In this document: positions 1 to 13,800 of the stretch, one piece after another | Layout: every line of letters starts with the position of its first letter | Numbering within the stretch: position 1 is the first letter of the stretch | Assembly: GCA_037349315.1 (NCBI GenBank) | Contig: JBAIAC010000040.1 | Coordinates: 13,844,001-13,908,000 of the forward strand | From: Chelydra serpentina | Lineage: Eukaryota; Chordata; Testudines; Chelydridae | Direction: 5' to 3' | Length of the DNA: 64,000 bases | The notes under the pieces: model-generated | Told to the model about the DNA's origin: nothing | The model's database searches: none | Seen by the model: only the letters and a program-made list of their open reading frames with translations | Translations under genes and position numbers: made by a program

Positions 1-842
1 AGGAGTGTTGTATGTAAGACACATGAGGTAATTGTCCCACTCTACTTAGCACTGGTTAGGCCACATCTGGAGAACTGGGTGCCACATTTTAAGAAAGATG
101 TGGACAAGCTGGAGAGAGTCCTGAGGAGAATAACAAAAATACGGTTTTAGAAAACCTGACCTATAGGAAAGGTTAAAAGAACTGGGCATGTTTAGACTTG
201 AGAGAAGATGGCGGGGGGGGACTTAGCATATTTGGAGATTATTAGCAAAGGTCTGTTATAAAGCAGATGGTGAACAATTGTTCACCATGTACACAAAAGC
301 TAGTAATAAGAAGTAATCTGCAGCAAGGGAGATTTTGGTTAGATATTAGGAAAATCTTTTTAAGTTTCTAAGGCCTGGTCCACACTCGGGGGGGCGGGGA
401 GGGGTCGATCTAAGATACGCAACTTCAGCTACGTGAATAACGTAGCTGAAGTCGAATATCTTAGATCGATTTTTAAAAGTACTTACCGCGGTCCACACGG
501 CAGCAGGCAGGCTCCCCCGTCGACTCCGCTTACTCCTCGCGCGGAGCTGGAGTTCCGGTGTCCACGGGGAGCGCTTCTGGGATCGATTTATCGCATCTAG
601 ATGAGACGCGATAAATCGATCCCAGAACATGGATCGCTACCCGCCGAATTGGGCGGGTAGTGTGGATGTAGCCTATGAGTAGTTAAACTCTGGAATAGGC
701 TTCCAGGAGAGGTTGTGGAATCCTCAACATTGGCGGCTTTTTAAAAACAGGGATGGTCTAGTTTACTTGGTCCTGCCTCACATGCAGGGGGCTGGAGTTG
801 ATGACTTCTTGAGGTCCCTTCCAGCCCTACGTTTTTATAATT
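1..842 (+). repeat. CR1 LINE 3' fragment, split by a MITE
   Basis: Sequence such as ccacatctggagaactgggt, aggttaaaagaactgggcatgt and, after the break, gagaggttgtggaatcctc and gaggtcccttccagccctac is typical of the CR1 reverse-transcriptase 3' end and 3' UTR in sense orientation. Positions 372-673 are a separate inserted element. The copy is old and has no open frame. It lies in an SBNO1 intron. Confidence 0.85.
372..673. mobile_element. Foldback MITE inserted in CR1 (302 bp)
   Basis: Starts ggcctggtccacact and ends with the imperfect reverse complement agtgtggatgtagcc. It contains two internal hairpins: about 413-462 (arms around cttcagctacgt) and 582-627 (gggatcgatttatcgc against gcgataaatcgatccc). 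No coding capacity, and no clear target duplication. It resembles the 'tgtctacact' MITEs common in turtles and crocodilians. Confidence 0.7.
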
Positions 843-900
843 CCACGTGCCATGTAGATGATTTTGTTCAGTTAGGCCCTAAACTTGCAAATAATTAGCC

Positions 901-1640
901 ATATAAACCTAACTTCAAGCATAAATAGTGCCCTTAACGTCTGACTAGCAGTCCTTTTAGAGCTGTGCAGGGAATATTGCTTCCTTTTTTGTTTGGCATT
1001 TTTATTGTTTGTTTTTCTTTAATGATAAATGGCTATCTGTAAAGCAGATGCCTTGCTATGTAAGGGCTAAGTGCTGTTACTGGTCATATTCACTGTCTGA
1101 CTTGAAATGATTTTGTTTCCTCTTTTTAAAGTCTGTCGAACCAATGACTTTAGGAAACATATGAGTAAATCATTTGCTTTTCAGAATGTTAAGACAATTC
1201 ACTTATAGTAGCCACTGTAAATAAATTTGATCTCTTGGCTAAATGCTGTATTCAACTTTAAAAAAAAATAATAATAATAATTCTGAGCAGCTTCTGACTC
1301 ATGATGACACATCTTGGCTTTACACTAGGGGAAACCCCTCAATTAGGGACCTAAACTGTAAAATCTGCAGCCAGGGAAGATTATACCTTCCATGATGCAC
1401 TTACAAGAGCGCCACCATACTATCCTCTTAACCATATTCCCAGATTCAAATTGGGACCTAATCCTATACATTGAAATCACTAGTGACTTCACTGTTATGT
1501 AAGGAATGCCAAATCAGTGCTTCAATCAACGTCACTTTTTGAGCATTCACTTGGGTTGCGGGGGATCTCTTCTTGACTAAGATGCAGACAGACCAATCTT
1601 TGTAATTTACTAAAGTGTAACTTTCTCTTTTTTCTTGCAG
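901..1640. other. SBNO1 intron remainder
   Basis: A/T-rich intron sequence with a short A-rich/AAT run at about 1260-1282. An acceptor-like tract at 1120-1131 has no matching coding sequence after it. Nothing else recognised. Confidence 0.6.
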
Positions 1641-1802
1641 TTCAAATATGGAAAAATTTCTTCCAAACATAATGGGAGTGTAAAGAAAGGTGTAATTTTT
1701 GCCACATACTCTTCTCTTATTGGTGAAAGTCAATCTGGTGGTAAATACAAAACCAGGTTAAAGCAGCTTCTCCACTGGTGTAGTGATGACTTTGATGGAG
1801 TT
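1641..1802 (+). CDS. SBNO1: SBNO1 coding exon a (first in window)
   Basis: Residues 1-54 of the fragment, starting [12 protein letters not shown]. The acceptor follows a T/C-rich tract ending cttgcag. The donor gtatcc falls after codon GTT, leaving phase 0. It carries the conserved [11 protein letters not shown] stretch that precedes the Walker B-type box. An in-frame reading continues into the intron to a stop at 1983-1985, but homology ends at 1802. Confidence 0.95.
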
Positions 1803-4800
1803 GTATCCTTTCACTTCTTAGTCTGCAATGGAAATAATTTGAACCATAACATAAAACGCACATCTTTTGTTGCAAGACAACCTTGTACAAATAAACAACC
1901 TTTTAGTCATGGTTATATTTTAGGAAGGATATTTTTCATTAATTTGAAACTATACAATTTGTCAGACACCACAAAGGTTTTCTAAATGCTTTATTCAAAA
2001 CCTGTAGCACACTGTACATGTGACCAACTGATTCTGATCCTATGTTGGTGAACCAGAATGAGATCAGAATCAAGGCTTTGGTCTTTAAATAGGCAGGTTG
2101 AGCCTGGGATATGGTCATCAGAAACCTTAACTCTTGGTTAAATTGTACGTAATTTCTTTCCAATTCTTATGGCTTTTTCCGGTAAAATCTTTGGGGGGAA
2201 ATGCATAGTACTTCAAGAAAATTCATTCCAAAAATATGTGAAAACATTATGCTAATTGTATATTTGAATAGTTTAAAATTGAATGTCTTGACATCATTTT
2301 AAAAAAAACCAAAAAACCTGGTCAAATTGTTTGACTGAAGTCCGTGTAGAACATTTACTAATTAAAACTGACAACTAATGAAAGTATAGCGTTCACTGCA
2401 AAAAATCAATAAAAAAAATCCCTCTCCATTCTAAAGACCCTGTACTATATTATTCCTTAATTAATGTTCAGATAGTATTTGATGAATGTCACAAAGCTAA
2501 GAATCTGTGTCCTGTTGGTTCTTCAAAACCAACAAAGACAGGCTTAGCTGTATTGGAGCTTCAGAATAAACTTCCGAAAGCTAGAGTTGTTTATGCTAGC
2601 GCCACAGGTAAGTACTACTTAATACAGATGTTTAGAGAAAACTGACTTTTTATTGGCATTGGTACAGTGTGTGCTATTCCTTTCAGGTGCATCTGAGCCG
2701 CGAAATATGGCATACATGAACCGTCTGGGAATATGGGGTGAAGGAACCCCATTTAGGGAATTCAGTGACTTTATTCAGGCTGTTGAAAGAAGGTAATGTA
2801 ATGCGTTAAAGAATTATAGCAAGAACAGCTATAGTTGTGGCTGCATTATGGTTTCCATTTTTCCATTTCAACCCTGTTTTCAGTCACTTACAGTTCTCCT
2901 GAAACTCTTTCAGGCTTGTTCTGTGTCTGAACCTTTCTCAACTTTTTAGCAAAAAATGAAGTAAATGGAGCCTTGGTAGGGATATACTTCATTTAAAAAA
3001 AATTCTAATTAACTTTCTAAAGCACCTCTACGTCTGAAAAAGGTTGGAGTAGAATGGTTTTAAATTAGATAAGTGCAATTGGGTATTGTGATGAAATCTG
3101 TTTTTGATGTAATTGATCCTCATGAAAAATACATAATGCACACACCCAGTACACTTCATACAGGATAGAGTTAGCTACAAAGTAAAAAGTGTAGCGAAGG
3201 GATTCTAGAGATCTGGGGCACGGTTTGTACCGTCAGCAGAAGTCCTGCTTCTCGGGGCTTTCTGGTGGTCCTTAGCCAGTTAGTTCCAGGTTGTGGAATT
3301 TACACTGTTTCTCGTTTAATGAAAACCAGAATACCTTTTAAAGAAACTGGGCACTTCATTCCTCAGAACTTCCAAATAAAAAACCCCAAACCTGGCAAGT
3401 ACCATAGAAAACAATGCAAATGTAACGTTCTCTAACAATTTAATTCCCATTCACATGGTTATAGTATTTGAAAAATACTACATTTCATATATTTTTCTAA
3501 ATCTTAGATCCTCTTGTGTATCATCTTGTATTGTGTATGACAGACTGTTCTCTATAGTGATTATACTAGTACAAACATACTATGCATTAAGTATGCAACG
3601 AAAGAGTGATACTAAATATATAGGCCTAAGTTTTCAGGTAAATTAACTTCATAGTTGACTGCCTTAGCCCCTGCCTGCACCTAAGGCTGTGCTGATAGTT
3701 GAAAAGAATTTATAATACCTGGCTGCTTAAGAGGCAAATTTGGCTCTTATGCCAGTATAAATCAGAGTAACTGAATGAACAGAAAATGCACTCATTTAAC
3801 ACACTCTGGAGAAATGTATATAAAAAAATCTGTCAGATAACTCTACTTTTGGCATGAAATTAGTGTAAGTATAAAAATGGGAAAAAAAATTGCAAGATGG
3901 TTACCCATATATGTGTTAGGTCATTCAAAAGGTAAGCTGTGTGAGAATTATCTACACGATCATGTTACAGGGCATATTCAGAAGAGGGCGGAGTTATGGT
4001 TGTGCGTGCAACCTGATCTCTAATATTTTCTGATTTGTGTTTAATCATACAACTCTAATGCTCATGCATATTGGTTGTATGGAATAAGTATTCGTTTATT
4101 ATTTTTCATAGTGTACTTAAATATGCCATTTACTTCTAAACCACTTAATACTTGGTTTTTTTTGTTTGTTTTATTCAGAGGTGTGGGTGCCATGGAAATA
4201 GTTGCTATGGATATGAAACTGAGAGGAATGTACATAGCAAGACAGTTAAGCTTTTCAGGTGTGACCTTCAAAATTGAAGAAGTTCTACTTTCACAGAACT
4301 ACATTAAAATGTATAACAAATCTGTAAAACTGGTAAGAATTTATTCAGTTTTTAAATCTTCATGACAGTTTGAACTGATAGCAAATGATCTCCATCAAGT
4401 TCTCATCCTCGGAGATTAGGCATAGTGTTCTGATTATACAGCATATGCTGCTGTTCTAGGAGAAGAATGAAATCCATTAGCTTTGCTTTAGTATGAAGGT
4501 TCCATTACATATGACTTTTCCTTGGAGAAGGGAGTTGCTCCTATTCTGGAGTATATAAGTCTAAAAGAATTTACTTCAGAAACATTTTAAAATGAGTCAT
4601 TACAAAATCACAACAGGGTTCAAGATTTATACTACATTACTTATTCCCAATCTTGTGCATAACAAGTCTGAATGACTTATCACTATAAAAATTCAGACTT
4701 CTTAATCTTCAGAAGGAATTATCATATAAAATTGTGTAAACTTCTAATGAAAATGTAGTTCAAATTCAGTTGAATTGTAATAAAAATACACAACTCTTAA

Positions 4801-7800
4801 TTGTAATGACCCATCTTTACAAACGAGGAAGTTGCAGTTAGTTTCTATAATTCACTTAACTTTTGACTATTGCAATGGTCTTTTCTGGTTACTTGGCTTA
4901 TATACACTAATACAATTTTTCTACATAGAAAAACTGTAGAAATGAGTACCTTATATTGGATAATTGGATGGAACAAATAGTGAACATAATTGCATGTGGA
5001 AAAATACCAAGATCTATGTTGAACTATTATGATCATTATATTTAAATTTGCAATGAAGGCATGTTTAATGCTTTCTGAGGTCTATCTTCAAGTTTGATTT
5101 CTATGAAGTACTTATTTTGAGCCAACCTTCTTGGTAAGTTTTGAAAACTTCACAGCATTAATTCTGCTGCACAAAACTGTCCTGATTATAACAGCCACTT
5201 TTCATAGTTTGTCCCTAGTTTCTGGCAGGCAGGCAGTTATTTATATTTTCAGAACAAACAGTGTCTCTTTAGCTCACTCACATGAAATATTTTACTATAT
5301 ACTTATTTGGTGTTGGATCTTCTGTCAGAGGACCATTGGTTATTGGGTACTCTTGTCCGCCATTGCTTTTCAATTCTAATAATGCTGTAAAAGACTGCAC
5401 ATGTTTCTTTCTTTGGCTGTTGTGTATCTAGTGACAGTAGAATGTATATGTCACTGAAACGTGATATATGTAAAACTTTTGATTTCTTCTTCAGTGGGTG
5501 AATGCCAGAGAGAAATTTCAACAAGCAGCTGATCTTATTGATGCAGAGCAACGCATGAAAAAGTCTATGTGGGGTCAGTTTTGGTCAGCCCACCAGAGAT
5601 TTTTCAAATACCTCTGCATAGCATCCAAAGTCAAAAGGGTGGTACAGCTAGCTAGAGAAGAAATCAAGAATGGGAAAGTAAGTTGTTTAAGTCTGGTCGT
5701 AGTTCAGAATGTTTTGGAAACCTCTCTGTGTAGTACCATCCAAATTACTTGTTCAGATGGCTTTGTTCCTAGTACTAATGTGTTTTGAAGATGTGTGGTG
5801 GCATGCTTTTCAGCTTTCTGAGGTTGTTCTTGATTGTGAATCTGTTTGTCTAACTTACATACTTTTTTATCAGAATCTCAGGGCTTTGTGTTAATTGTAT
5901 GTCTTTCTCTCCCCCCCCACCCCCCTTACAGTGTGTTGTTATTGGACTACAGTCTACAGGAGAAGCAAGAACATTAGAAGCCTTAGAAGAGGGTGGTGGA
6001 GAATTGAATGACTTTGTTTCCACAGCAAAGTAAGTCTTCCTTTTTTGCTACTGTATCAGTGTGTCTGAGTGAATTTTAGTGCCAAAGAATAGGGAAAAAC
6101 TGAAAAGTCGCTATATAACCATTTGTTTTCCTTAACAGATGAAAATTGGGCTGAGGAGCATTCATTCTTAATTTTGTTTTTCCTTACACAGAGGAGTATT
6201 GCAGTCTCTCATTGAGAAGCACTTCCCAGCTCCTGACAGGAAGAAACTTTTTAGTTTGCTGGGAATAGATCTGACTGCTCAAAGTAATAACAATTCACCT
6301 AGGGACAGTCCTTGCAAGGAGAACAAAATAAAGAAACGGAAAGGTAAAGTGTAAGCTGCTATTTTTATGTATTTGTTATACTATTGAGGTAATGTCAGCA
6401 CTTGGAGAATTGCACAGATTAAGATTCTTTGTAGAATAATCTTTTTATGGTTGGCAAATCCAAAGATTGGGACAGCTAATGGAATCTAGTTATTGGAGGA
6501 CCAAATCTTGCACCTTCTATTTGTTTGATAGTATAGATATGCAGGAATGTTGCAACCTTTGTGACTCACCAAAAAACATAAAGATCTAAACTGTTAAGTT
6601 CATGTACTTTCAGTTACAATTCACACACAAGCCCCATTTCAGTACTGAGGCTCCATTTTTTCCTAGTTACTGCAGAGGTATGAAAACAGATTGTGAAAAA
6701 TAGACTACAGAACTCTAAAATCATGTTATTTTTGGGGGGGGAAATAGGTGAGGAAATAACTAGAGAAGCCAAGAAAGCTCGTAAAACAGGTGGCCTCGCT
6801 GGGAGCAGTTCCGATGAGAGTGAAAGCGAGTCTGATGCCTCAGACAATGAAGAAAGTGACAATGAGAGCTCTAAGTTTTTGAGTTCTGGAGATGATGATG
6901 ACTTCAACCCATTCAGAGATGAATCTAGTGAGGATGATGAAGATGGTAAGATAACGTGGATACTCTTAATTAAGTATTTAGCTTTGTTTCTGAATATTAC
7001 ATGTCATAAGAACATAAGAATGGCCGTACTGGGTCCATCCAGCTCAGTATCATGTCTACCGACAGTGGCCAATGCCAGGTGCCCTAGAGGGAGTGAACCT
7101 AACAGGTAATGATCAAGTGATCTCTCTCCTGCCATCCATCACCCCCCTCTGACAAACAGAGGCTAGGGACACCATTCCTTACCCATCTTGACTAATAGCC
7201 ATTAATGGGCTTAACCTCCATGAATTTATCCAGTTCTCTTTTAAACCCTGTTATATTCCTAGCCTTCACAACCTCCTCAGGCAAGGAGTTCCACAGGCTG
7301 ACACTGTGCTTTGTGAAGAAGAACTTCCTTTTATTTGTTTTAAACCTGCTGCCCATTAATTTCATTTGGTGGCCCGTAGTTCTTATATTATGGGAACAAG
7401 TAAATAACTTTTCCTTATTCACTTTCTCCACACCACTCATAATTTTATATACCTCTATCATATCCCTCCTTAGTCTCCTCTTTTCCAAGCTGAAAAGTCC
7501 TAGCCTCTTTAATCTCTCTTCATATGGGACCCATTCCAAACCCCTAATCATTTTTAGTTGCCCTTCTCTGAACCTTTTCTAATGCCAGTATATCCTTTTT
7601 GAGATGAGACCACATCTGTACACAGTATTCAAGATGTGGGCACACCATGGATTTATATAAGGGCCATAAGATATTCTCTGTCTTATTCTCTATCCCTTTT
7701 TTAATGATTCCTAACATCCTGTTTGTTTTTTTGACTGCTGCTGCACACTGCGTGGATGTCTTCAGAGAACTATCCTCAATGACTCCAAGATCTTTTTCCT

Positions 7801-10800
7801 GATTAGTTGTAGCTAAATTAGCCCCCATCATATTGTATGTATAGTTGGGGTTATTTTTTCCCAATGTGCATTACTTTACATTTATCCACATTACATTTTA
7901 TTTGCCATTTTGTTGCCCAATCACTTAGTTTTGTGAGAGCTTTTTAAAGTTCTTCACAGTCTGCTTTGGTCTTAACTATCTTGAGCAGTTTAGTATCATC
8001 TGCAAACTTTGCCATCTCACTGTTTACCCCTTTCTCCAGATCATTTATGAATAAGTTGAGTAGGATGGTCCTAGGACTGACCCTTGGGGAACACCACTAG
8101 TTACCTTTCTCCATTCTGAAAATTTACCATTTATTCCTGCCCTTTGTTCCCTGTCTTTTAACCAGTTCTCAATCCATGAAAGGCTCTTCCCTCTTATCCC
8201 ATGGCAACTTAATTTATGTAAGAGCCTATGGTGAGGGATCTTGTCAAAGGCTTTCTGGAAATCTAAGTACACTATGTCCACTGGATCCCCCTTGTCCACA
8301 TGTTTGACCCCTTCAAAGAACTCTTAATAGATTAGTAAGACATGATTTCCCTTTACAGAAACCATGTTGACTTTTGCCCAACAATTTATGATCTTCTATG
8401 TGCCTGACAATTTGTTCTTTACTATTGTTTCAGCTAATTTGCCTGGTACGGATGTTAGACTTACTGGTCTTTAATTGCCGGGATCACCTCTAGAGCCCTT
8501 TTTAAATATTGGCGTTACATTAGCTATCTTCCAGTCATTGGGTACAGAAGCTGGTTTGAAGGACACGTTACAAACCATAGTTAATAGTTCTGCAATTTCA
8601 CATTTGAGTTCTTTCAGAACTCTTGGGTGAATGCCATCTGATCCTGGTGACTTGTTACAGTTACGTTTATCAATTAGTTCCAAAACCTCCTCTAGTGATG
8701 CTTCAATCTGTGACAATTCCTCAGATTTGTCACCTACACAAGATGGCTCAGGTTTGGGAATCTCCCTAATGTCCTCAGCCGTTGAAGACTGTAGCAAAGA
8801 ATTCATTTAGTTTCTCCGCAATGACTTTATCGTCTTTAAGTGCTCCTTTTGTATCTCTATTGTCTGGGGCCCCACTGATTGTTTAGCAGGCTTCCTGTCA
8901 AATATAATTGTATTTAACACTTCAGTATGAGACAAAATTAGAGGGCTTTTGTTATAAATGTATAATCTGAAGAAGTAGATCCTGAAATTAAATAATTCTA
9001 AAACTCATTTTATGCTTAGTGGTTTACCTATGATAGCTGTATTTGACACACCTTTTAAAAACGTTTTTAAACAGCTTTTATGACCTAGAATTTAACTAAC
9101 TGGAAGTTATGTAGAATTTGTCATTGTACTTAGGAAAGTTTAATTTTTTTGAAAGTGAGGAAGTGTCTTAACTATTTACTTAATATTTTCTTTAACTTCA
9201 GACCCCTGGTTAATTAGAAAAGACCATAAGAAAAATAAAGACAAGAAGAAGAAGAAAAGTATAGACCCAGATTCCATTCAGAGTGCCTTATTAGCTTCTG
9301 GTCTTGGATCAAAACGACCTAGCAGTTTTTCTTCTGTTGCTGTTACCACTGCTTCTAGTACCAATACATCAGGTATGTATGAGTTTTGGAGTTCTTTGGA
9401 GTCTCTCTACTTTTTCCTAACAATTGCAAAGCATTTAAAGCTTAACTTCTTAAGGAATTGTTTTTGTCTTTAAATTTCAGCTAACAGTAATACTAACAGC
9501 AGCTTTGTAACAAGTCAAGATGCTGTTGAAAGAGCCCAGCAGATGAAAAAAGAATTGCTTGATAAACTGGAAAAACTAGCTGAAGACCTGCCTCCTAATA
9601 CTTTGGATGAACTTATAGATGAACTTGGTGGTCCTGAGAATGTGGCTGAGGTAGGTCCAGTGTGACTATTGAAAGTGAAGAATTTTCTGTTTCCCTCCAT
9701 TTCACTCAGTATTTACATGTATTTTAAAAATCTGGTTGTGGTATTACTATGTTTCAAGATGTATAGTGATGTGAGCTGCATATTGGAGGATTAAGCTGAT
9801 AAGTAAGTCCATTTGTCTTGCGGGTCCTTACAACTCCAAATCCTATAGAACGAAATGTAAAGACTGGTGCAGAGAAGGGATCTGAATAGATAAGGACTGG
9901 GGAAAAACTCTCTCTGATTTGATTTTTCTGTTAAAATAGTTGTTAGTGGGTGTTTCCTCACTGGGCGAGAAATGCTGGCTTCTATCTTTCTTTGTACTGT
10001 TTCTTAATTTCCTGACTGGTTAGCTAAAGCTGAAATACTGTGTGTAGCAATGTATGACTCTGCTATTCTCCTTTTAACTCCAGGTTTCTCTCCCCAAATC
10101 CAGGCAGGGAGGACCCAGAGTGGAGTTGAGGACCAGGGAGGGCATGTGTGTAAAGCTTCACATAAGGGACAACATTTTTACCCACTAGCACTAAGAACAT
10201 TTCTCCTGTAGGCTACCTATCTATCCAGCAGAAACATTCTTTGTTCCCTTAGTTCAGAAGAGACCCTGTTACTTTCAGTGACGTTCTTGTTTCTTTCTCT
10301 GGTGCTCTTAAATTCCTTCCCTTACAAGCATCATTTCTGTGGTGTTCCTAGCTGCTGATCCAGGAAGCACAGTGTCAAGCTCTGATCCCTTCACAGTTTT
10401 CAATACTTGCATTAGCTAAATATTGTGGCTTGTCTACATGAACTATTAGATCACGGCAAGCCAGTCACAGTCTAGCTGTCCATGGACAACGCACATCAGC
10501 AGGGTGTTTTGTTAGCATGTTTTGAGCTAGTTCTGTTTCAGAGGGCACTAATCCAGATCAAAGCACTCTGTTAACATGCTTAGTCCTGCCATGAGTGCAG
10601 TTGGACTGGACTAGATGACCTCTTGAGGTCCCTTCCAGTCCTATGATTCTATGCGTCGGGAGGGTGCACACAGTTAGACTGTGGCAGGCTATTGCATGGT
10701 AAATTCATACTGCAGCTTGCTGCTGCCGAATTGATTGTGAGACAAGGTCTTAGACTTATGAGTTCCATGACTTGACTACAGTAACAGTGAAATTCTCTAG

Positions 10801-13800
10801 CTCCTAATGATGCCTCCATTATCAGGCAATAAAAAACACTAAGATTGGTGGTCCTCCAGTCCTTCCACATAATTTCTGCTTTATTGGGTTGCCTTTTTGA
10901 TTCTCAAGGTTATTCCCAAATAGGAGTATTGTGTGCCGCTCAGTATTGCATCAATCAGGCAGCTTCAGTTATAAAATGTATCTTGGTCTTTGGATACTTG
11001 CAGTGAATTGTTTGCTGTCTTCTAAGGATAGTGTGTGAATAAATAGCACTGATGTTTGAAGTAATTTCATGTTCGATCATTTCAGCACCTCTATGATAAG
11101 GTTAAAAATATTCTTTTGTTTTGAAGATGACAGGCCGCAAAGGGAGAGTTGTAAGCAATGATGATGGCAGCATATCTTATGAGTCAAGGTCTGAACTTGA
11201 TGTTCCTGTTGAAATTCTAAATATCACAGAAAAGCAGAGATTCATGGATGGAGACAAGGTAAGCTACTTCTATGTAACTTCAAGGAATTGTTTTATGTTG
11301 GAGAAATTATAGCAAGTCTATCCACAAGCTGTAGGCACTACACTATTAAAATGTGCAGTTCCAACCCCAGTCTTAGCAGCACAGTATAATAGAAATTAAC
11401 TGATCTATAGAATCCTATATCCATTTTGCTCCTAAAAGCTCTGTCAAGTACATGATTTTTATGGAATGCCCTGAAGGTCAGCTGGGAATGGGAATTTAAC
11501 CATTAGTTTTAATAAGTCCTTTCTGTTTAAAATGGGAGACTCAAATTAAAGTTGATACGTCTAAAAACTCAATCTTCTGATACAGCACTCATTTAAAAAA
11601 TATATATATTTTAAATATATAATATAAATATAAATATAAATTTTATATATATATATAATATTTATTTAAAATATATATATTTTTTAAATGAGTGCTGTAT
11701 CAGAAGATTGAGTTTTTAGACGTCTAAAAACTCTATCCATCCATCCATCCAAGGCTTTTGCTCCCCGGCTGTTTATGAATACATCTGGAATACTTGACAT
11801 CTCCATTTCAAAAATGATTTTTCACTGATAGAGGTATACAGGGAAAATCCATGAGTGACTTGTCATGGAAAAACGCGTGAAAGGCTGAAAAGATTTTGGA
11901 AAAAATTGGGGTTATATACCTTAAAAAGGAGACTGATAAGAGACATCATAAAAGTGTAAAATAATGGTATAGAGAAGAGAGAGAACTTCTGTCCTCCTTG
12001 TCTCATAATAAAAGAACAAGGGGACATTCAATGAAATGTGGCTGATTCAAAACTGATAAGGAAATAATTTTTTTACACACTATGTAATTTGGCTGGAATT
12101 CATTCCCACGGTATATTGTTTAAACCAAAAATTTAGCAACGTTCAAATAGGGATTGGATATTTTTATGGATAACAATAATATCTAAAATTGTTATAGTTA
12201 ATACTAAAATATTTTAGGCTATAAAAACAATTATCCTATATCTACCAACAGTGATGTTCCTTGTACCCTCCTCCGAAGTATCTGGTACTGCCCACTGTCA
12301 AAGACTGGATGGACCACGAGTCTGACTCAATATAGCAATTCCTATGTTCCATACTTCTTGAAGAGTCTGAGAGCATCACCATTAGACATGCTTCAGCTTG
12401 TCCCACTTCCCTTTTCTCTCTGTTCACCCATCTGCCTGTTCTGTTTTCAGTTTCTGTTTTTTTGGTAGTACTGGTAAAACCCTCTTGTAGAGCCTGTGGA
12501 GGCCTGAGTGATGTAGCTGATCCTCAACTAAACAGGGAAACCGTTATAGGACTAACTGCACCTCTGACCTCTTGCTGAGTTCATTGAGTACACCCGCTCA
12601 TGTTTCAGGCCTCATGACCTCACCTCTCCTGCGATGGAATCATGCAACTCTCCAGGTCTTAGACTGGGTTCTTCACTGCAGTACACTATGGCTCAACCAT
12701 ACTTACAGATCTGACTGGGTTCATGTAGCTGGAGTTCTTGCCTCTGAGAGCTTCTGACCAGTGCATTACAGTGACTCAAAACAGCCTTCTTCAATCAAAG
12801 TATTTAACAGTAGGAACAAAACAAGAGAAATGAGGCTTTAAAACTAAAGTTCCACATATATGTTAGGCTTACCAGCTTCCTGGAAGCTTAGGAAGGCCTA
12901 GCTTCTTCAGGCCCACAGGTTGGTGTCTGTCCCGTCATGAATAGCTGCCAACTACTGTTTCCACTCTAGATTGAGCAACTTTAACCGTTAGTAGGCCTTT
13001 TGCAGTTTTGTAGCCATGTTGGTCCCAGGATATGAGACACAAGGTAGTTAAGGTAATATATTTTATTGGACCAACTTCTGTTGATGGAAGGTACAAGCTT
13101 TCGAACTACACAGAGTTCTTGAGGTCTGAGGAAAGAACACCCCCAGACCTGAAGAACTCTATGTAGTTAGAAAGCTTGTACCTACCATCAACCGAAGTAG
13201 GTCCAATCAGATATTTTCTTACCTGCCTTGTCTCTCTGGTAAACCTTTTGGTTCCCAGCTTTTGCAAAACAAGCTGTTACTTGGCTGGACCCAAGGAGGT
13301 AAGATCTTCCCATTTAATAGCTCAGGCATTGTCTTTTGATTCCCCTCAAAGTGTTTGACTGGAGGTGTCTAATATGGAGCCACTATCTTGCCTTCCTGGT
13401 TGTTTTTCCAACAGTCTGCTAGTAAACTAAATCAATATATTCATACAGTAAATGTTCTAATTAATGGTCTCATACAATATTAATAAGTTAGAGCTGTTCC
13501 ATATTGCCTATACCCACAGTCCTGTGAGTTGCATACAGACCAAGTTGAGAAATCACGTTTTCCATCTGGAAGTTTTACACTTATTACTGTTAAAGGTAAC
13601 CCCTCAGACTAGAGAGTCTGTTTTTTTTTTAGCTTGGTTGTTATCTTATTACCCCTCACTAAATTGCTTGAGTGAGTTGTAACTTAACTTTGCTGTTGCC
13701 GTTTTGTTACAAGTCGCATGTAAATATTTAAATCTTTTATCCTATTTTATAAATACTTGAGTATTTTCACCTGAGGATCAAATGCCAAAATGGTCTTGTA

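Noticed and set aside
1120..1190. Possible extra exon after tcctctttttaaag
   Set aside because: Looks like an acceptor but the following sequence has stops in the needed frames and no match to SBNO1.
4075..4365. 96-codon ORF on the + strand
   Set aside because: Only 4179-4332 is coding (an SBNO1 exon); the flanks are intron read-through.
7205..7582. 125-codon ORF on the + strand
   Set aside because: Antisense shadow of CR1.
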